Source of the DNA: Pricia sp. | GTDB taxonomy: Bacteria > Bacteroidota > Bacteroidia > Flavobacteriales > Flavobacteriaceae | DNA length: 39,816 nucleotides | Assembly: GCA_024635875.1 (NCBI GenBank) | Contig: JAGXIC010000017.1 | Span: 1-39,816, forward strand | Direction of reading: 5' to 3' | Part shown: one piece after another, positions 26,710-34,993 of the stretch | How the letters are laid out: each line of letters begins with the position of its first letter | Numbering within the stretch: position 1 is the first letter of the stretch | Translations under genes and position numbers: made by a program | Notes under the pieces: model-generated | What the model was told of the DNA's origin: nothing | What the model saw: the letters and a program-made list of their open reading frames with translations, nothing else | Database searches by the model: none

Positions 26710-27960
26710 TTATTTTAACACAATCTTCTCCGCCTCCCCAAACGAATCATAATTACTTGTAATCACTTTCTCCCCGGCCTGCAAGCCTTCCAAAACTTCG
26801 TAATAGCGGGAGTTCTGCTTTCCTATTCGGATGTTACGTTTCAAGGCTTGCTCGCCATCCGGGCCGACCACGAAAATCCATTGGCCGCCGGTACTTTGAA
26901 AGAAGCTGCCTTTAGGAAGCAACAGCGCGTCGCTTGATTCGCCCAATTGCAATTTGATGTTATAGCTCTGTCCGGTTCTTATGGTCAGAGGCCTACTATC
27001 AGTGAAAACCAGATCGACCTTAAATTTGCCATTTCGGACTTCGGGATATACCTTGCGCAAACGTAATGGATATTCTTCGCCGTTTCTATCCAGCACGGCA
27101 CTGAGATCACGAACGACCCGGTCGATATAATGTTCGTCGATGGTGGCCTCAATTTTATAATCGGTCAGTACGTTGATCTGTCCGATACGTTCGCCCTGTG
27201 CGATACTTTGTCCAATTTCGGCATCCAAGAAACCCAATTGACCATCGGCGGGGGCGCGGACATTCAGGTGGTCTAATCTTTGGTAGACCATGCCCAGGGT
27301 TTTCTGCATTCGGGCCAAATCTGCATCAAGACCTTTCAATGATGTCTCTCGCAGCTCATTATCATTTTCAGTCTGTACCTTTACGATTTCGAATTGTTTT
27401 TTGGATAGTTCATAGTTTTCTTTGGATAATTGATATTCCTCCTTCGAAATCAGCTCTTCATCATACAAGGCCTGATTTTGCTCAAAGTTCCGTTTCAGCC
27501 TTTGCAAATCGGTACTAGCGGTTGCCAAGGATCTACGACCATCTACTTGACGGGAATCAAAAGTCAGTTTCGTCGAACGCAGGTCATTTTGCTTTAAGGC
27601 CAAATTACTTTCACTGGTCATAATCTGTTCATAGAGGTTAATATTTTCCAGTTTTAATATAATATCCCCCTTTTTGACCATCGCCCCTTCTTCAATTAGC
27701 TTTTCCTCGACGCGACCGCCCTCATAGGCATCCATATAAATGGTGGCAATAGGCGCAACGTTTCCGTTGATGGTAATGTAATCGTCAAACTTGCCCTGTG
27801 TGACCTCAGCAACCGAAAGCTTGTCTTTTTCGGTTCGGAATGTCGAGACCGAACTGGCAAAAATCAGTTGGTAGCCCGCAAAAATTATGAGTAGGCCCAA
27901 GGCGATATAGCCGTAATGTTTCGGGCGGAGTCCTTTTTTCTTTTCTAGTTTTATATCCAT
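26710..27960 (-). CDS. HlyD/RND-type periplasmic adaptor (membrane fusion protein)
   Basis: 416 residues. A cytoplasmic stretch rich in Lys (MDIKLEKKKGLRPKH) precedes a single membrane anchor at ~16-36 (YGYIALGLLIIFAGYQLIFA), so it is not a lipoprotein. A lipoyl/barrel-sandwich half is at ~75-110 (GRVEEKLIEEGAMVKKGDII). A long alpha-helical hairpin follows at ~110-225, rich in Leu, Gln and Glu. The second lipoyl half is LNVRAPADGQLGFLDAEIGQ, and beta-barrel and membrane-proximal domains follow (IRTGQSYNIKLQLGE, EVLEGLQAGEKVITSNYDSF). It bridges inner-membrane permease and TolC in MacAB-TolC-like pumps. It sits between TolC and the ATPase gene and is the only adaptor in the array, so it is presumably shared. 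Confidence 0.94.
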   Translation of the reverse strand: MDIKLEKKKGLRPKHYGYIALGLLIIFAGYQLIFASSVSTFRTEKDKLSVAEVTQGKFDDYITINGNVAPIATIYMDAYEGGRVEEKLIEEGAMVKKGDIILKLENINLYEQIMTSESNLALKQNDLRSTKLTFDSRQVDGRRSLATASTDLQRLKRNFEQNQALYDEELISKEEYQLSKENYELSKKQFEIVKVQTENDNELRETSLKGLDADLARMQKTLGMVYQRLDHLNVRAPADGQLGFLDAEIGQSIAQGERIGQINVLTDYKIEATIDEHYIDRVVRDLSAVLDRNGEEYPLRLRKVYPEVRNGKFKVDLVFTDSRPLTIRTGQSYNIKLQLGESSDALLLPKGSFFQSTGGQWIFVVGPDGEQALKRNIRIGKQNSRYYEVLEGLQAGEKVITSNYDSFGEAEKIVLK

Positions 27961-27998
27961 TTTTTAGTTTTACTTACTTATATTTTTTTAATTCCTTA

Positions 27999-28030
27999 CG
28001 CATTACCAGCGCAGCGAAGTAATCTGTTGA
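27999..28030. repeat. Half copy of REP-like element
   Basis: cgcattaccagcgcagcgaag followed by taatctgttga resembles the left arm of the palindrome at 1344-1438 (cgcattgcgag...cgaagcaatctgtt), without its right arm. It is in the gap between TolC and HlyD. Confidence 0.5.
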
Positions 28031-28095
28031 ACATTCTGCAAGGCTTCAAATCTTTGCCACGTCGCGTAAAATGCTTCACATAGACGTATTTCATT

Positions 28096-28174
<79 letters not shown>

Positions 28175-28181
28175 AAAATCT

Positions 28182-29528
28182 TCATTCTATATCAAAAACA
28201 GGTAACCCCCTATAAAAATTCAACGTACTCTTATTGATTTCAGAACGTAGACGCACCTGAAGGTTTTCGTTTTGGGCACTGGCAAAAAGGTTTTTGGCCT
28301 GAAAAAGTTCCAAGGCATTGATCAATCCCTTTTCGTAGCGTTTTTGCGCAATAGTAAAGGCCAAGTTCTGTGCGTCTACGTTTTGGTCGCTCTGTTCGTA
28401 TTCCACTAACAAAGATTCGTATTCCTGAACCAACTGCTGTATCGTCTGAAAAATGACCTGTTCTTGCACTTCAAGATTGTTTTCTGCGCGAAGACGTTCG
28501 ATTTTCTGCTGTTTGACGCGGGATTGTGCCGACCAAGCATTACTGATGGGTACATTTAAACTCAATCCGATAAACTGAAAGGTATTATCCCGAAATTGAT
28601 CTCGAAATGGTACGGTCGAACCTAGTGAGTCTCGCGTGGTTTCAAAGTAACCGGTTCCAATTCCGGCAAACAATGATACTGATGGAAATAGTCTCCCTCG
28701 CTCTACATCCAACTGTTTTTTTGCTGCTTTTGCCCTAAGCTGTTGTGCCTTGAGGATAGGCATAAATGCTTGCGATTCTTTATAAACCGAATCGGTCTGT
28801 ATCTTCAAGGAATCGTTTGCCCCAAGATTTTCGACTATTTCGGAATGAATGGAAATATCGGCCGCATCCTCTAAATTCATTTCTTGTATCAATCCTAATT
28901 TGGCAGTCGCCAATTGGTTCTTGCTTTGGGTCAGGTTTAAACGATCGGTCAATAAAAGTGATTCCGCTTCGTAAAGATCCGCACCGGCTTTCAGGCCCAC
29001 TTCAATCTGTTTTTCCACCAGGTCATAATTAGACTGTGATACGGCCAATTGCTCTTTGGAAATCGCCACCAGACCTTCTGCAAATCGAATATCATAAAAC
29101 GCCTGCATCACGCGAAAGGCCAAAAGGTATTTTTGCTGCAAGGTCTCTTCTTGGGTCGCTTTATATAAAAACTTTGAGGTCTTGATGGCATTAATTTTCT
29201 GAAAGCCTTGAAACAGGTCCATCGAAGATTCCAATGAATACCGATTCGAAAAAAAATCGGTCGTGACCACGTCGTTCGTAAAAGGATCGGTACTTCGCCC
29301 AAAGTTGACGACATAATCGGTAGAACCGTTTACTCGGGGCAATAAATCACGTATGGACTGACGATAGGTTTCCCGGCCCGATTGCCTCGTGTATTCGAAA
29401 TCGTTCAATTGAAGGTTATTTTGCAGGGCATAGGCCACACATTCGTCCAGCGTCCATTTATCCTGTGCCTGAAGTCGCATGCATAGCGCGGTTAGAAGTA
29501 GGATAGCTATTTTAAATCTTTGATTCAT
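28182..29528 (-). CDS. TolC-family outer membrane efflux protein
   Basis: 448 residues from the ATG at 29528; six upstream codons (MAYQYN) are less likely. The signal peptide is MNQRFKIAILLLTALCMRLQAQ. Two OEP repeats follow, each with long helices (e.g. SKEQLAVSQSNYDLVEKQIE and TIAQKRYEKGLINALELFQA) and beta-strand parts (DYVVNFGRSTDPFTNDV, FIGLSLNVPISNAWSAQSRV). It forms the trimeric outer-membrane duct of a tripartite pump. It is the first gene of the long minus-strand ABC unit, directly downstream of a sigma-54-like promoter, and is divergent from the NtrC-type activator gene. Its natural partners are the HlyD adaptor next door and the MacB-type permeases. Confidence 0.95.
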   Translation of the reverse strand: MNQRFKIAILLLTALCMRLQAQDKWTLDECVAYALQNNLQLNDFEYTRQSGRETYRQSIRDLLPRVNGSTDYVVNFGRSTDPFTNDVVTTDFFSNRYSLESSMDLFQGFQKINAIKTSKFLYKATQEETLQQKYLLAFRVMQAFYDIRFAEGLVAISKEQLAVSQSNYDLVEKQIEVGLKAGADLYEAESLLLTDRLNLTQSKNQLATAKLGLIQEMNLEDAADISIHSEIVENLGANDSLKIQTDSVYKESQAFMPILKAQQLRAKAAKKQLDVERGRLFPSVSLFAGIGTGYFETTRDSLGSTVPFRDQFRDNTFQFIGLSLNVPISNAWSAQSRVKQQKIERLRAENNLEVQEQVIFQTIQQLVQEYESLLVEYEQSDQNVDAQNLAFTIAQKRYEKGLINALELFQAKNLFASAQNENLQVRLRSEINKSTLNFYRGLPVFDIE

Positions 29529-29552
29529 ATTATATTGATATGCCAAAAGATA

Positions 29553-29568
29553 TGCGATCCGCGTGCCA
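29553..29568 (-). promoter_or_regulatory. Sigma-54-type -24/-12 promoter for the TolC-led ABC unit
   Basis: On the minus strand the sequence reads TGGCACGCGGATCGCA. It is TGGCACG-N4-T[C]GCA against the consensus TGGCACG-N4-TTGCA, with the invariant GG (29566-29567) and GC (29554-29555) separated by exactly 10 bases. Transcription would start near 29542, leaving a ~14-nt leader before the TolC ATG. Confidence 0.8.
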
Positions 29569-29631
29569 AGAATGTAAATTCTTGATTACTAGTTTATTAC
29601 TAATAATTTCAAGGAGGAAAGATAATCAAAG

Positions 29632-29670
29632 TGTAAAATAAATGTACATGTATTGTCAAATATTTTTACA
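29632..29670. promoter_or_regulatory. Paired activator-binding sites (upstream activating sequence), copy 2
   Basis: TGTAAAATAAATGTACA (29632-29648) and TGTCAAATATTTTTACA (29654-29670) both fit TGT-N11-ACA with central AATA. Their starts are 22 bp apart. The near edge is 65 bp from the -24 GG of the promoter at 29553. Both spacings equal those at 11264-11302. They also lie ~80 bp upstream of the activator gene, so autoregulation is possible. Confidence 0.7.
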
Positions 29671-29710
29671 GTTTTTGAAAACAAATGGGATTGAAGTTGT
29701 ATTTTTAGAA

Positions 29711-29740
29711 CGTCATTACGAGCGTAGCTTGGCAACCCAT
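29711..29740. repeat. Half copy of REP-like element
   Basis: cgtcattacgagcgtagcttggcaac resembles the left half of cattgcgag-type flavobacterial palindromes (compare 1344-1438). It is 12 bp upstream of the activator gene and has no matching right arm. Confidence 0.45.
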
Positions 29741-29752
29741 AAACTTTAATAG

Positions 29753-31114
29753 ATGCTGGATGCAAAAATCTTAGTGGTCGACGACAACAAAAGTGTACTT
29801 AGCGCTTTGGAGATCCTCTTGCAGTTCGAGTACAATACGGTAAAGACCATTTCAAATCCGAATCAGATATCTTCCTTTCCCGATTTGGATATGTATGATA
29901 TCGTGATGCTGGACATGAATTTTACGGCCGGGGTAAACACCGGTAACGAGGGCATCTTTTGGCTTCGGGAAATCCGTAAAAAAGCGCCCCAGATCTCGGT
30001 CATCATGATGACGGCCTACGGTGCCATAGATTTGGCCGTAAAAGCCCTAAAAGAGGGAGCAACGGATTTTGTGCTGAAACCCTGGAACAATGATAAACTG
30101 CTGGCCACTGTAAAATCGGCCTATGAACTACGGAAATCACAGAAAGAAGTTTCCCAACTTAGAGAAAAGGAGAGCAACCTTAAGCAGGTCATCAATCAGA
30201 GCAGCAACCACATCATCGGTAATTCTAAACCGCTTAACACGGTTTTGTCCCTTACCGCTAAAGTGGCCAAAACGGAAGTCAATGTTCTGGTAACGGGCGA
30301 AAACGGAACCGGAAAGGAATTGATTGCCCGAGAACTTCATAAACTATCCGGGCGTAGCAACGAGGTGTTTATTTCCGTGGATATGGGTTCCATTTCCGAA
30401 AATCTGTTCGAAAGCGAACTTTTCGGCCACACCAAAGGTTCGTTTACCGACGCCAAGGAAGACCGTGCGGGAAAATTCGAAGCGGCCAACGGCGGCACGT
30501 TGTTCTTGGATGAAATCGGGAACCTTTCCCTTCAGGCCCAGGCGAAGTTATTGTCGGCCATTCAGAATAAAACCATCGTCCGAGTCGGATCTAACAAACC
30601 GATTCCCGTAGATATCCGTTTGATATGTGCCACCAACGAAAATTTGGATAAAATGGTTAAGGACGGACTTTTCCGCGAAGACCTATTATACCGAATCAAC
30701 ACCATTCGCATCGAAGTGCCACCGCTGCGTGAAAGAGAAGGCGATATTCTGGTTTTGGCCGATTTCTATCTCAAAAAATTTGCTGTCAAATACGCCAAAC
30801 AGGGTTTACGCATCAACCAATCTGCCCAAGAAAAATTGATGGTCTATCCTTGGCCCGGAAACATCCGTGAACTTTTACATACCTTAGAACGCGCCGTAAT
30901 ACTCTCCGAAGGAAACGTGTTGAATCCTGAAGATTTTCTGTTGGAGGCAAAACCGACGACTTCCGTAACAACCGGTCCGGAAACCTTGGAAGAAATGGAA
31001 CTGCTGATGATTACCAAAGCCTTGAACCAAAACGACGGTAATTACAGCGCGGCCGCCGAGCAACTGGGGATTTCGAGGCAGACACTTTATAACAAATTGA
31101 AAAAGAAAAAGTAA
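29753..31114 (+). CDS. Sigma-54-dependent response regulator (NtrC family)
   Basis: 453 residues in three parts. The receiver domain (1-~120) has the acidic pair D10/D11 and phospho-acceptor D54 in MLDMNF. The AAA+ domain (~145-380) has Walker A GENGTGKE, a GAFTGA-loop variant GSFTDA in GHTKGSFTDAKEDRAGKF, Walker B GGTLFLDEIG, and the R-finger region FREDLLYRINTIRIEVPPLR. The C-terminal Fis-type helix-turn-helix is YSAAAEQLGISRQTLYNKLK. It activates sigma-54 RNA polymerase from upstream sites. It is divergent from the TolC-led ABC unit, whose leader holds a -24/-12 promoter and paired TGT-N11-ACA sites, and it is followed by its likely cognate kinase at 31487. The GSFTDA variant is conservative at the Phe-Thr that contacts sigma-54. 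Confidence 0.95.
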   Translation: MLDAKILVVDDNKSVLSALEILLQFEYNTVKTISNPNQISSFPDLDMYDIVMLDMNFTAGVNTGNEGIFWLREIRKKAPQISVIMMTAYGAIDLAVKALKEGATDFVLKPWNNDKLLATVKSAYELRKSQKEVSQLREKESNLKQVINQSSNHIIGNSKPLNTVLSLTAKVAKTEVNVLVTGENGTGKELIARELHKLSGRSNEVFISVDMGSISENLFESELFGHTKGSFTDAKEDRAGKFEAANGGTLFLDEIGNLSLQAQAKLLSAIQNKTIVRVGSNKPIPVDIRLICATNENLDKMVKDGLFREDLLYRINTIRIEVPPLREREGDILVLADFYLKKFAVKYAKQGLRINQSAQEKLMVYPWPGNIRELLHTLERAVILSEGNVLNPEDFLLEAKPTTSVTTGPETLEEMELLMITKALNQNDGNYSAAAEQLGISRQTLYNKLKKKK

Positions 31115-31127
31115 GCTATAAAATCCT

Positions 31128-31451
31128 ATGAAATTCAAATATATCTATTTGATACTAGCAGTTTTAGGAATTTGTTATACTTGGTATTACAATATTCAAT
31201 GGTTTCAAACAGTAGAAAATCCCACATTTACAAATTTTTTGAATGATGCACAGGCTAATTTTGCGGGCAAATCTCTTGGAGCGGATCTATCAGTGGTCGT
31301 AATAACTTTCTTTGTATTTATGATTTCAGAAAGCCTAAGACTTAAAATCAAATTTTGGTGGCTTTTAATTCCCCTGACGTTTCTAATTGCAATTGCATTT
31401 ACGTTTCCGTTGTTTTTATATATGCGGGAAAACCGATTGGAAAAGATATAG
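31128..31451 (+). CDS. DUF2834 small membrane protein
   Basis: 107 residues with three predicted membrane helices: ~5-22 (YIYLILAVLGICYTWYYNI), ~58-75 (LSVVVITFFVFMISE) and ~80-100 (FWWLLIPLTFLIAIAFTFPL). The spacing and features match DUF2834: an N-terminal TM, an amphipathic stretch with NPTFTNFLNDA, then D-x-x-V at the second TM, E-x-x-R after it and FPLFLYMRE at the end. The function of this family is unknown. It lies 13 bp after the activator and 35 bp before the kinase gene, so it is probably co-transcribed with them. A sensory role is speculation. Its codon use looks more AT-rich than the flanking regulators. Confidence 0.8.
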   Translation: MKFKYIYLILAVLGICYTWYYNIQWFQTVENPTFTNFLNDAQANFAGKSLGADLSVVVITFFVFMISESLRLKIKFWWLLIPLTFLIAIAFTFPLFLYMRENRLEKI

Positions 31452-31486
31452 AACGAAGCTGCTAATACTATAGTTTAAACCGAATA

Positions 31487-32854
31487 ATGGTAAGCAGACA
31501 CATATATTGGCAATTACTATTCCGGATACTCCTAATCTCCGCAGCCGCCCTTGGAACAGGCTTTTTCTTTTTTGATGGGCAATATGTGCTATCCGTATTT
31601 GTATTCGGCTTCCTCGTGCTACAGACCGTTTTTCTTATCCGCTATGTCAATCAGACCAACCGAAAAATCGCCTATTTTTTCGATGCGATAAAAAATGAGG
31701 ATTTCACCCTGCGGTTTCCCGAAAAACTGAGTGTAAAGTCCTTAGAGGAACTGAACCACAGCCTGAACATGCTGAATGCGATGATACAGGACATCCACCT
31801 AAAAAAACAGGCACAGGAGCAGTATTATCAAGAGATTCTGAAACAGGCAGATATCGGCATCCTGACCATTAATCCAAAGGGACACATTCTGTATGCCAAC
31901 CCTACCGTCGAAAAACTGTTGAATTACCGGCCGCTGAACCACATCAAACAATTGAACCAAGTCGACGAAAAACTGTACGGACTATTTGAAAATTTACAAG
32001 CTTTTGAAAGCAAGACCATTCAACTGACCAACGAACGTGAGAAGATACAGTTGGCGCTAAAATCTACGGTAATCAACCTAGAAAAACAATCGTTATTGCT
32101 GGTGGTCGTACAGGATATTCGCAGGGAACTGGATGAAAAAGAAACGGATTCCTATGTGAAACTCATCCGCGTTCTGACCCATGAGATCATGAATACGATT
32201 ACCCCGATCACTTCGATTTCGGAATCCGTTTTAAAATATTTTAAGAAGGACGGGCAGTTGTTAACCACCGACGAATTCGCGGAACACCATATGAAAAGTA
32301 CGGTCAAAGGACTGGAAATCATTAAAGAGCAAGGGAAAGACCTCATGGGATTCGTGCAGTCGTACCGTACGTTTCTCAGTGTACCCGAACCCGATAAAGC
32401 GCTCATACCGGCCCAAAATCTACTAGAAAAAATCAAACTTTTAATGGGTGGGGATAGCGGTCAGGAACACATCGATATCGAGGTCATTGTCGACCCAGAA
32501 GATTTACAGCTTTTTATCGACGAAAAGCAGATTACGCAGGTACTTTTAAACCTTGGGAAAAACGCGCAGCAGTCTTTGATAAATCAAGAAAGTATTACAC
32601 CATCGGATAAAAAGGGACAAATCAAGTTTTTAGCGGGTATCGATGATAAAAATAAAAAAATCATCAAGGTCTGGGACAACGTCCCCGGAATTCCCCAAGA
32701 ACATCTCGATGAAATTTTCGTGCCTTTCTTCACCACTAAAAATACCGGAACTGGTATCGGCCTTAGCCTATCGAAACAGATCATGCGATTGCACGGGGGC
32801 AGTATTCGGGCAGCATCGAAAGAGAATACGGTTTTTACGCTGACCTTTGATTGA
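31487..32854 (+). CDS. Sensor histidine kinase (NtrB/NtrY-like), partner of the sigma-54 activator
   Basis: 455 residues. Two adjacent membrane helices span ~8-50 with almost no periplasmic loop, suggesting sensing within the membrane or cytoplasm. A HAMP-like linker precedes a PAS domain (ILKQADIGILTINPKGHILY). The H-box is RVLTHEIMNTITPITSISES (phospho-accepting His in LTHEIMN). In the HATPase_c domain the N-box is VLLNLGKNAQQSL, the G1 box reads WDNVPGIPQEH, the F-box is PFFTTKNTGTGIGLSLSKQI, and the end is GGSIRAASKENTVFTLTFD. G1 normally reads DNGPGI; here the first Gly is Val, a possible weakness in nucleotide binding. Its gene order with the NtrC-type activator indicates a cognate pair. 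Confidence 0.92.
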   Translation: MVSRHIYWQLLFRILLISAAALGTGFFFFDGQYVLSVFVFGFLVLQTVFLIRYVNQTNRKIAYFFDAIKNEDFTLRFPEKLSVKSLEELNHSLNMLNAMIQDIHLKKQAQEQYYQEILKQADIGILTINPKGHILYANPTVEKLLNYRPLNHIKQLNQVDEKLYGLFENLQAFESKTIQLTNEREKIQLALKSTVINLEKQSLLLVVVQDIRRELDEKETDSYVKLIRVLTHEIMNTITPITSISESVLKYFKKDGQLLTTDEFAEHHMKSTVKGLEIIKEQGKDLMGFVQSYRTFLSVPEPDKALIPAQNLLEKIKLLMGGDSGQEHIDIEVIVDPEDLQLFIDEKQITQVLLNLGKNAQQSLINQESITPSDKKGQIKFLAGIDDKNKKIIKVWDNVPGIPQEHLDEIFVPFFTTKNTGTGIGLSLSKQIMRLHGGSIRAASKENTVFTLTFD

Positions 32855-32864
32855 GACTCCATTT

Positions 32865-32948
32865 AGACCTGTCAGGTTTCGTTTCGAAGCGTCTATTTTC
32901 TATCTTGACAGTTCGTTTTCCGATTACAGATATAAACCTGACAGGTCT
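32865..32948. terminator. Long inverted repeat between convergent genes
   Basis: Arms agacctgtcaggttt (32865-32879) and aaacctgacaggtct (32934-32948) are exact inverse copies separated by 54 bp. It follows the kinase gene and its right arm overlaps the stop of the convergent alkyltransferase-like gene. It may act as a bidirectional terminator or be a REP-like element. The loop is long for a classical terminator. Confidence 0.55.
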
Positions 32949-33285
32949 AACCACCAAGCTCCTTAAAGGGATCCCAAAAATGTGTATCAAAATCCACGAT
33001 TTGGTGATCGACCACTTTGATGCCCTCGTTTTCCAGAAGTTGTTGCATCAGATGGGTTCCATCAAAATGATGTTTGCCCGTCAATAACCCAATTTTATTC
33101 ACTACCCGGTGCGCGGGCACCTCAGGCAGGTTTCCGGCCCCGTTCATGGCCCATCCGACCATTCGCGCACTGCGGGCGGCACCCAAATATTTGGCAATGG
33201 CGCCATAAGAGGTCACTCTGCCCTCGGGAATCTGCCGGGCCACTTCGTAGACTTTTTGGAAGAAATTTTTGTTCTCGGGATTCAT
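32947..33285 (-). CDS. Alkyltransferase-like protein (MGMT family, catalytic Cys replaced)
   Basis: 112 residues from the ATG at 33285; an upstream TTG at 33309 lies in a ttcaaat microrepeat and is less likely. It is a stand-alone O6-alkylguanine-DNA alkyltransferase C-terminal domain. The DNA-binding helix region is GRVTSYGAIAKYLGAARSAR, with the arginine finger in SARMVGWAMN. The active site reads PAHRV at ~57-61, where repair-competent MGMT has PCHRV, so no alkyl transfer is expected. Alkyltransferase-like proteins bind O6-alkylguanine and hand the lesion to nucleotide excision repair; E. coli Atl has Trp at this position. Here it is Ala. It is convergent with the kinase gene at 31487 and lies 170 bp from the LysE gene. 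Confidence 0.88.
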   Translation of the reverse strand: MNPENKNFFQKVYEVARQIPEGRVTSYGAIAKYLGAARSARMVGWAMNGAGNLPEVPAHRVVNKIGLLTGKHHFDGTHLMQQLLENEGIKVVDHQIVDFDTHFWDPFKELGG

Positions 33286-33457
33286 TTCAAATTCAAATGT
33301 CAAATTCAACTATCAAGCTTAAATTCCTTTTTCGACTCCGTGTCCTAACCAGATTTAAGGTTCAATTCTGCCTGGTGGCAGATTCAAGGTTCAAAAGGAT
33401 TCCTTGTAAAATCCTTCAGCATCCATCCTTCATCTTTCATCCGTTATCGGTCACTAG

Positions 33458-34084
33458 TCAATAAAACACCCTAAACAAGGTAATCACCAACAAAACCACC
33501 ATTAATCCGCTTAAAATATAATTGGAATTCTTTGAAAAACGGTTCGTTTTGTTTTCGAGCTTGTTAAAATAAATGGTATACATATAGAGTACTGAAAAAG
33601 TACCCAGACCGGCGGCCAAAATAAAAATAGCGATATCCCAAACCTTAAACTTTATCCATCCGGAGGCATTCCACATGATGTTAAGTCCACTGTAATAGGG
33701 AATGGTCAATAAGTTGACCGCTGCAAGGCCCATCCCCTTAAGAAAACTGTTCTTTTTACTGGTCGTGACCAGCTCTGGATTTGGTACTTTATTCCGTTTG
33801 GCGGCCCAGAAAAAATACACCGCGAAAAAGGCAAAAACGACCGTTGCAGTTTTCAATAGCACGTCGATGACATGGGGGTTATTATCCAAAAATCTTGAAA
33901 TATAGACCGCAACCGTCGCCTGCATCATAATCATGGTAGACACCCCGACACTAAAAATGATGCCGTTCGTTTTTCCTTTCTCGACACTTACCTTTGCCGC
34001 GTTCATATTCAGTAGCCCTGGTGGTACCGTGGCCATAAAAGCTGCCGAGAACGTGGCGAAGAAAAGTATGAAAAGATGGTGCAT
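33458..34084 (-). CDS. LysE-family (RhtB-like) membrane transporter
   Basis: 208 residues from the ATG at 34084. About six membrane helices are visible, e.g. LFILFFATFSAAFMATVPPG, IIFSVGVSTMIMMQATVAVY, VVFAFFAVYFFWAAK, IAIFILAAGLGTFSVLYMYT and YILSGLMVVLLVITLFRVFY. The N-terminal PPG-LLNMNAAKVSVEKG motif is characteristic of LysE/RhtB exporters (PGP-type motif). Family members export amino acids or related metabolites from the cytoplasm; the substrate is not readable here. It is ~60 bp downstream of trmB and may be co-transcribed. The intergenic stretch on either side contains short ttcaaattcaa-type microrepeats. Confidence 0.82.
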   Translation of the reverse strand: MHHLFILFFATFSAAFMATVPPGLLNMNAAKVSVEKGKTNGIIFSVGVSTMIMMQATVAVYISRFLDNNPHVIDVLLKTATVVFAFFAVYFFWAAKRNKVPNPELVTTSKKNSFLKGMGLAAVNLLTIPYYSGLNIMWNASGWIKFKVWDIAIFILAAGLGTFSVLYMYTIYFNKLENKTNRFSKNSNYILSGLMVVLLVITLFRVFY

Positions 34085-34144
34085 GGTTGTCAAGTTCAAG
34101 TTCAGGCGCAAGTTCAATCCCGTTGGCCATAGAAAGATTCAAAT

Positions 34145-34813
34145 TCAAGAAACCCTGAACTGAATATACGTAATCGCCTTTCCTTTATCAAGATACTGTT
34201 TTTCGTAGAAAGTCTGTATCCCAATAACCGCTTTCGGGCTACCTTCATTTTTATAGACGTCGTGATTGGCGTAGATGATTTCCAATCCCAGACCGTGCAA
34301 TATCCCTAAAGTATAGCCATGCATAAATTCGCTATCCGTTTTTAAGTGCACCAGACCTTCCGGACGTAAAATCCTCTTATACTTATCCAAAAAATCAGGG
34401 TTCGTCATGCGGTGCTTGGTACGCTTGTACTTGATTTGGGGATCGGGGAAGGTAATCCATATTTCGGATACCTCGTTTTCGCCAAAAAGTTCGTCTATAA
34501 GTTCGATTTGGGTACGGAGAAAGGCCACGTTTGCAAAATTTTCTTCTAGTGCGGTCTTTGCGCCGCGCCACAAGCGGGCGCCTTTAATGTCAATACCAAT
34601 AAAGTTTTTAGCGGGATGAATTTGTGCTAGACCTACGGTATATTCCCCTTTTCCACAGCCAAGTTCGAGCACTATGGGATGGTCGTTCCCGAAATGGGAT
34701 GCCCAGCTTCCTTTGAGGGAAAATCCATTTTTGATCGTTTCCCGGTCGGGTTGGATGACGTTTTTAAACTGTTCATTTTCTTTGAACCTTTTGAGCTTAT
34801 TTTTGCTTCCCAC
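34145..34813 (-). CDS. trmB: tRNA (guanine-N7-)-methyltransferase
   Basis: 222 residues from a GTG at 34813; the GSKNKLKRFKENEQF N-terminus is typical of Bacteroidota TrmB. The SAM-binding motif I is LELGCGKGEYT at ~residue 49. FIGIDIKGARLW marks motif II, and the tRNA-binding/catalytic signature is WITFPDPQIKYKRTKHR. The C-terminal TFYEKQYLDKGKAITYIQF is also family-typical. The enzyme makes m7G46 in the variable loop of tRNAs, using S-adenosylmethionine in the cytoplasm. The length is normal and nothing looks damaged. It sits 180 bp downstream of the PhoR-like kinase gene on the same strand. Confidence 0.95.
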   Translation of the reverse strand: MGSKNKLKRFKENEQFKNVIQPDRETIKNGFSLKGSWASHFGNDHPIVLELGCGKGEYTVGLAQIHPAKNFIGIDIKGARLWRGAKTALEENFANVAFLRTQIELIDELFGENEVSEIWITFPDPQIKYKRTKHRMTNPDFLDKYKRILRPEGLVHLKTDSEFMHGYTLGILHGLGLEIIYANHDVYKNEGSPKAVIGIQTFYEKQYLDKGKAITYIQFRVS

Positions 34814-34993
34814 TACTTTACTTTAGAGTTTCTATCTTGAAATTACTGAGAAGAAGGTTCAGCCAGTACTCCTTCAAAGAATTTTGCCATGGCTTGATCG
34901 CCAAGCGCCCTAAATATTTGGGCATATAGTGCATGGCGGTAAGCGGATTGTCAACAACGGGTAAAATTAATGAAAACTTGTGTGAAGAAATAA

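Noticed and set aside
33286-33460. ttcaaattcaa / ttcaaggttcaa microrepeats between the alkyltransferase-like and LysE genes
   Set aside because: Short, imperfect and common in AT-rich flavobacterial spacers. No regular array or CRISPR-like spacing was found.
34818-34934. 38-residue frame (minus strand, MHYMPKYLGR...) ending just before trmB
   Set aside because: Too short to support without conservation, no recognised motif and no initiation signal. The 180-bp gap 34814-34993 otherwise holds nothing I can name.
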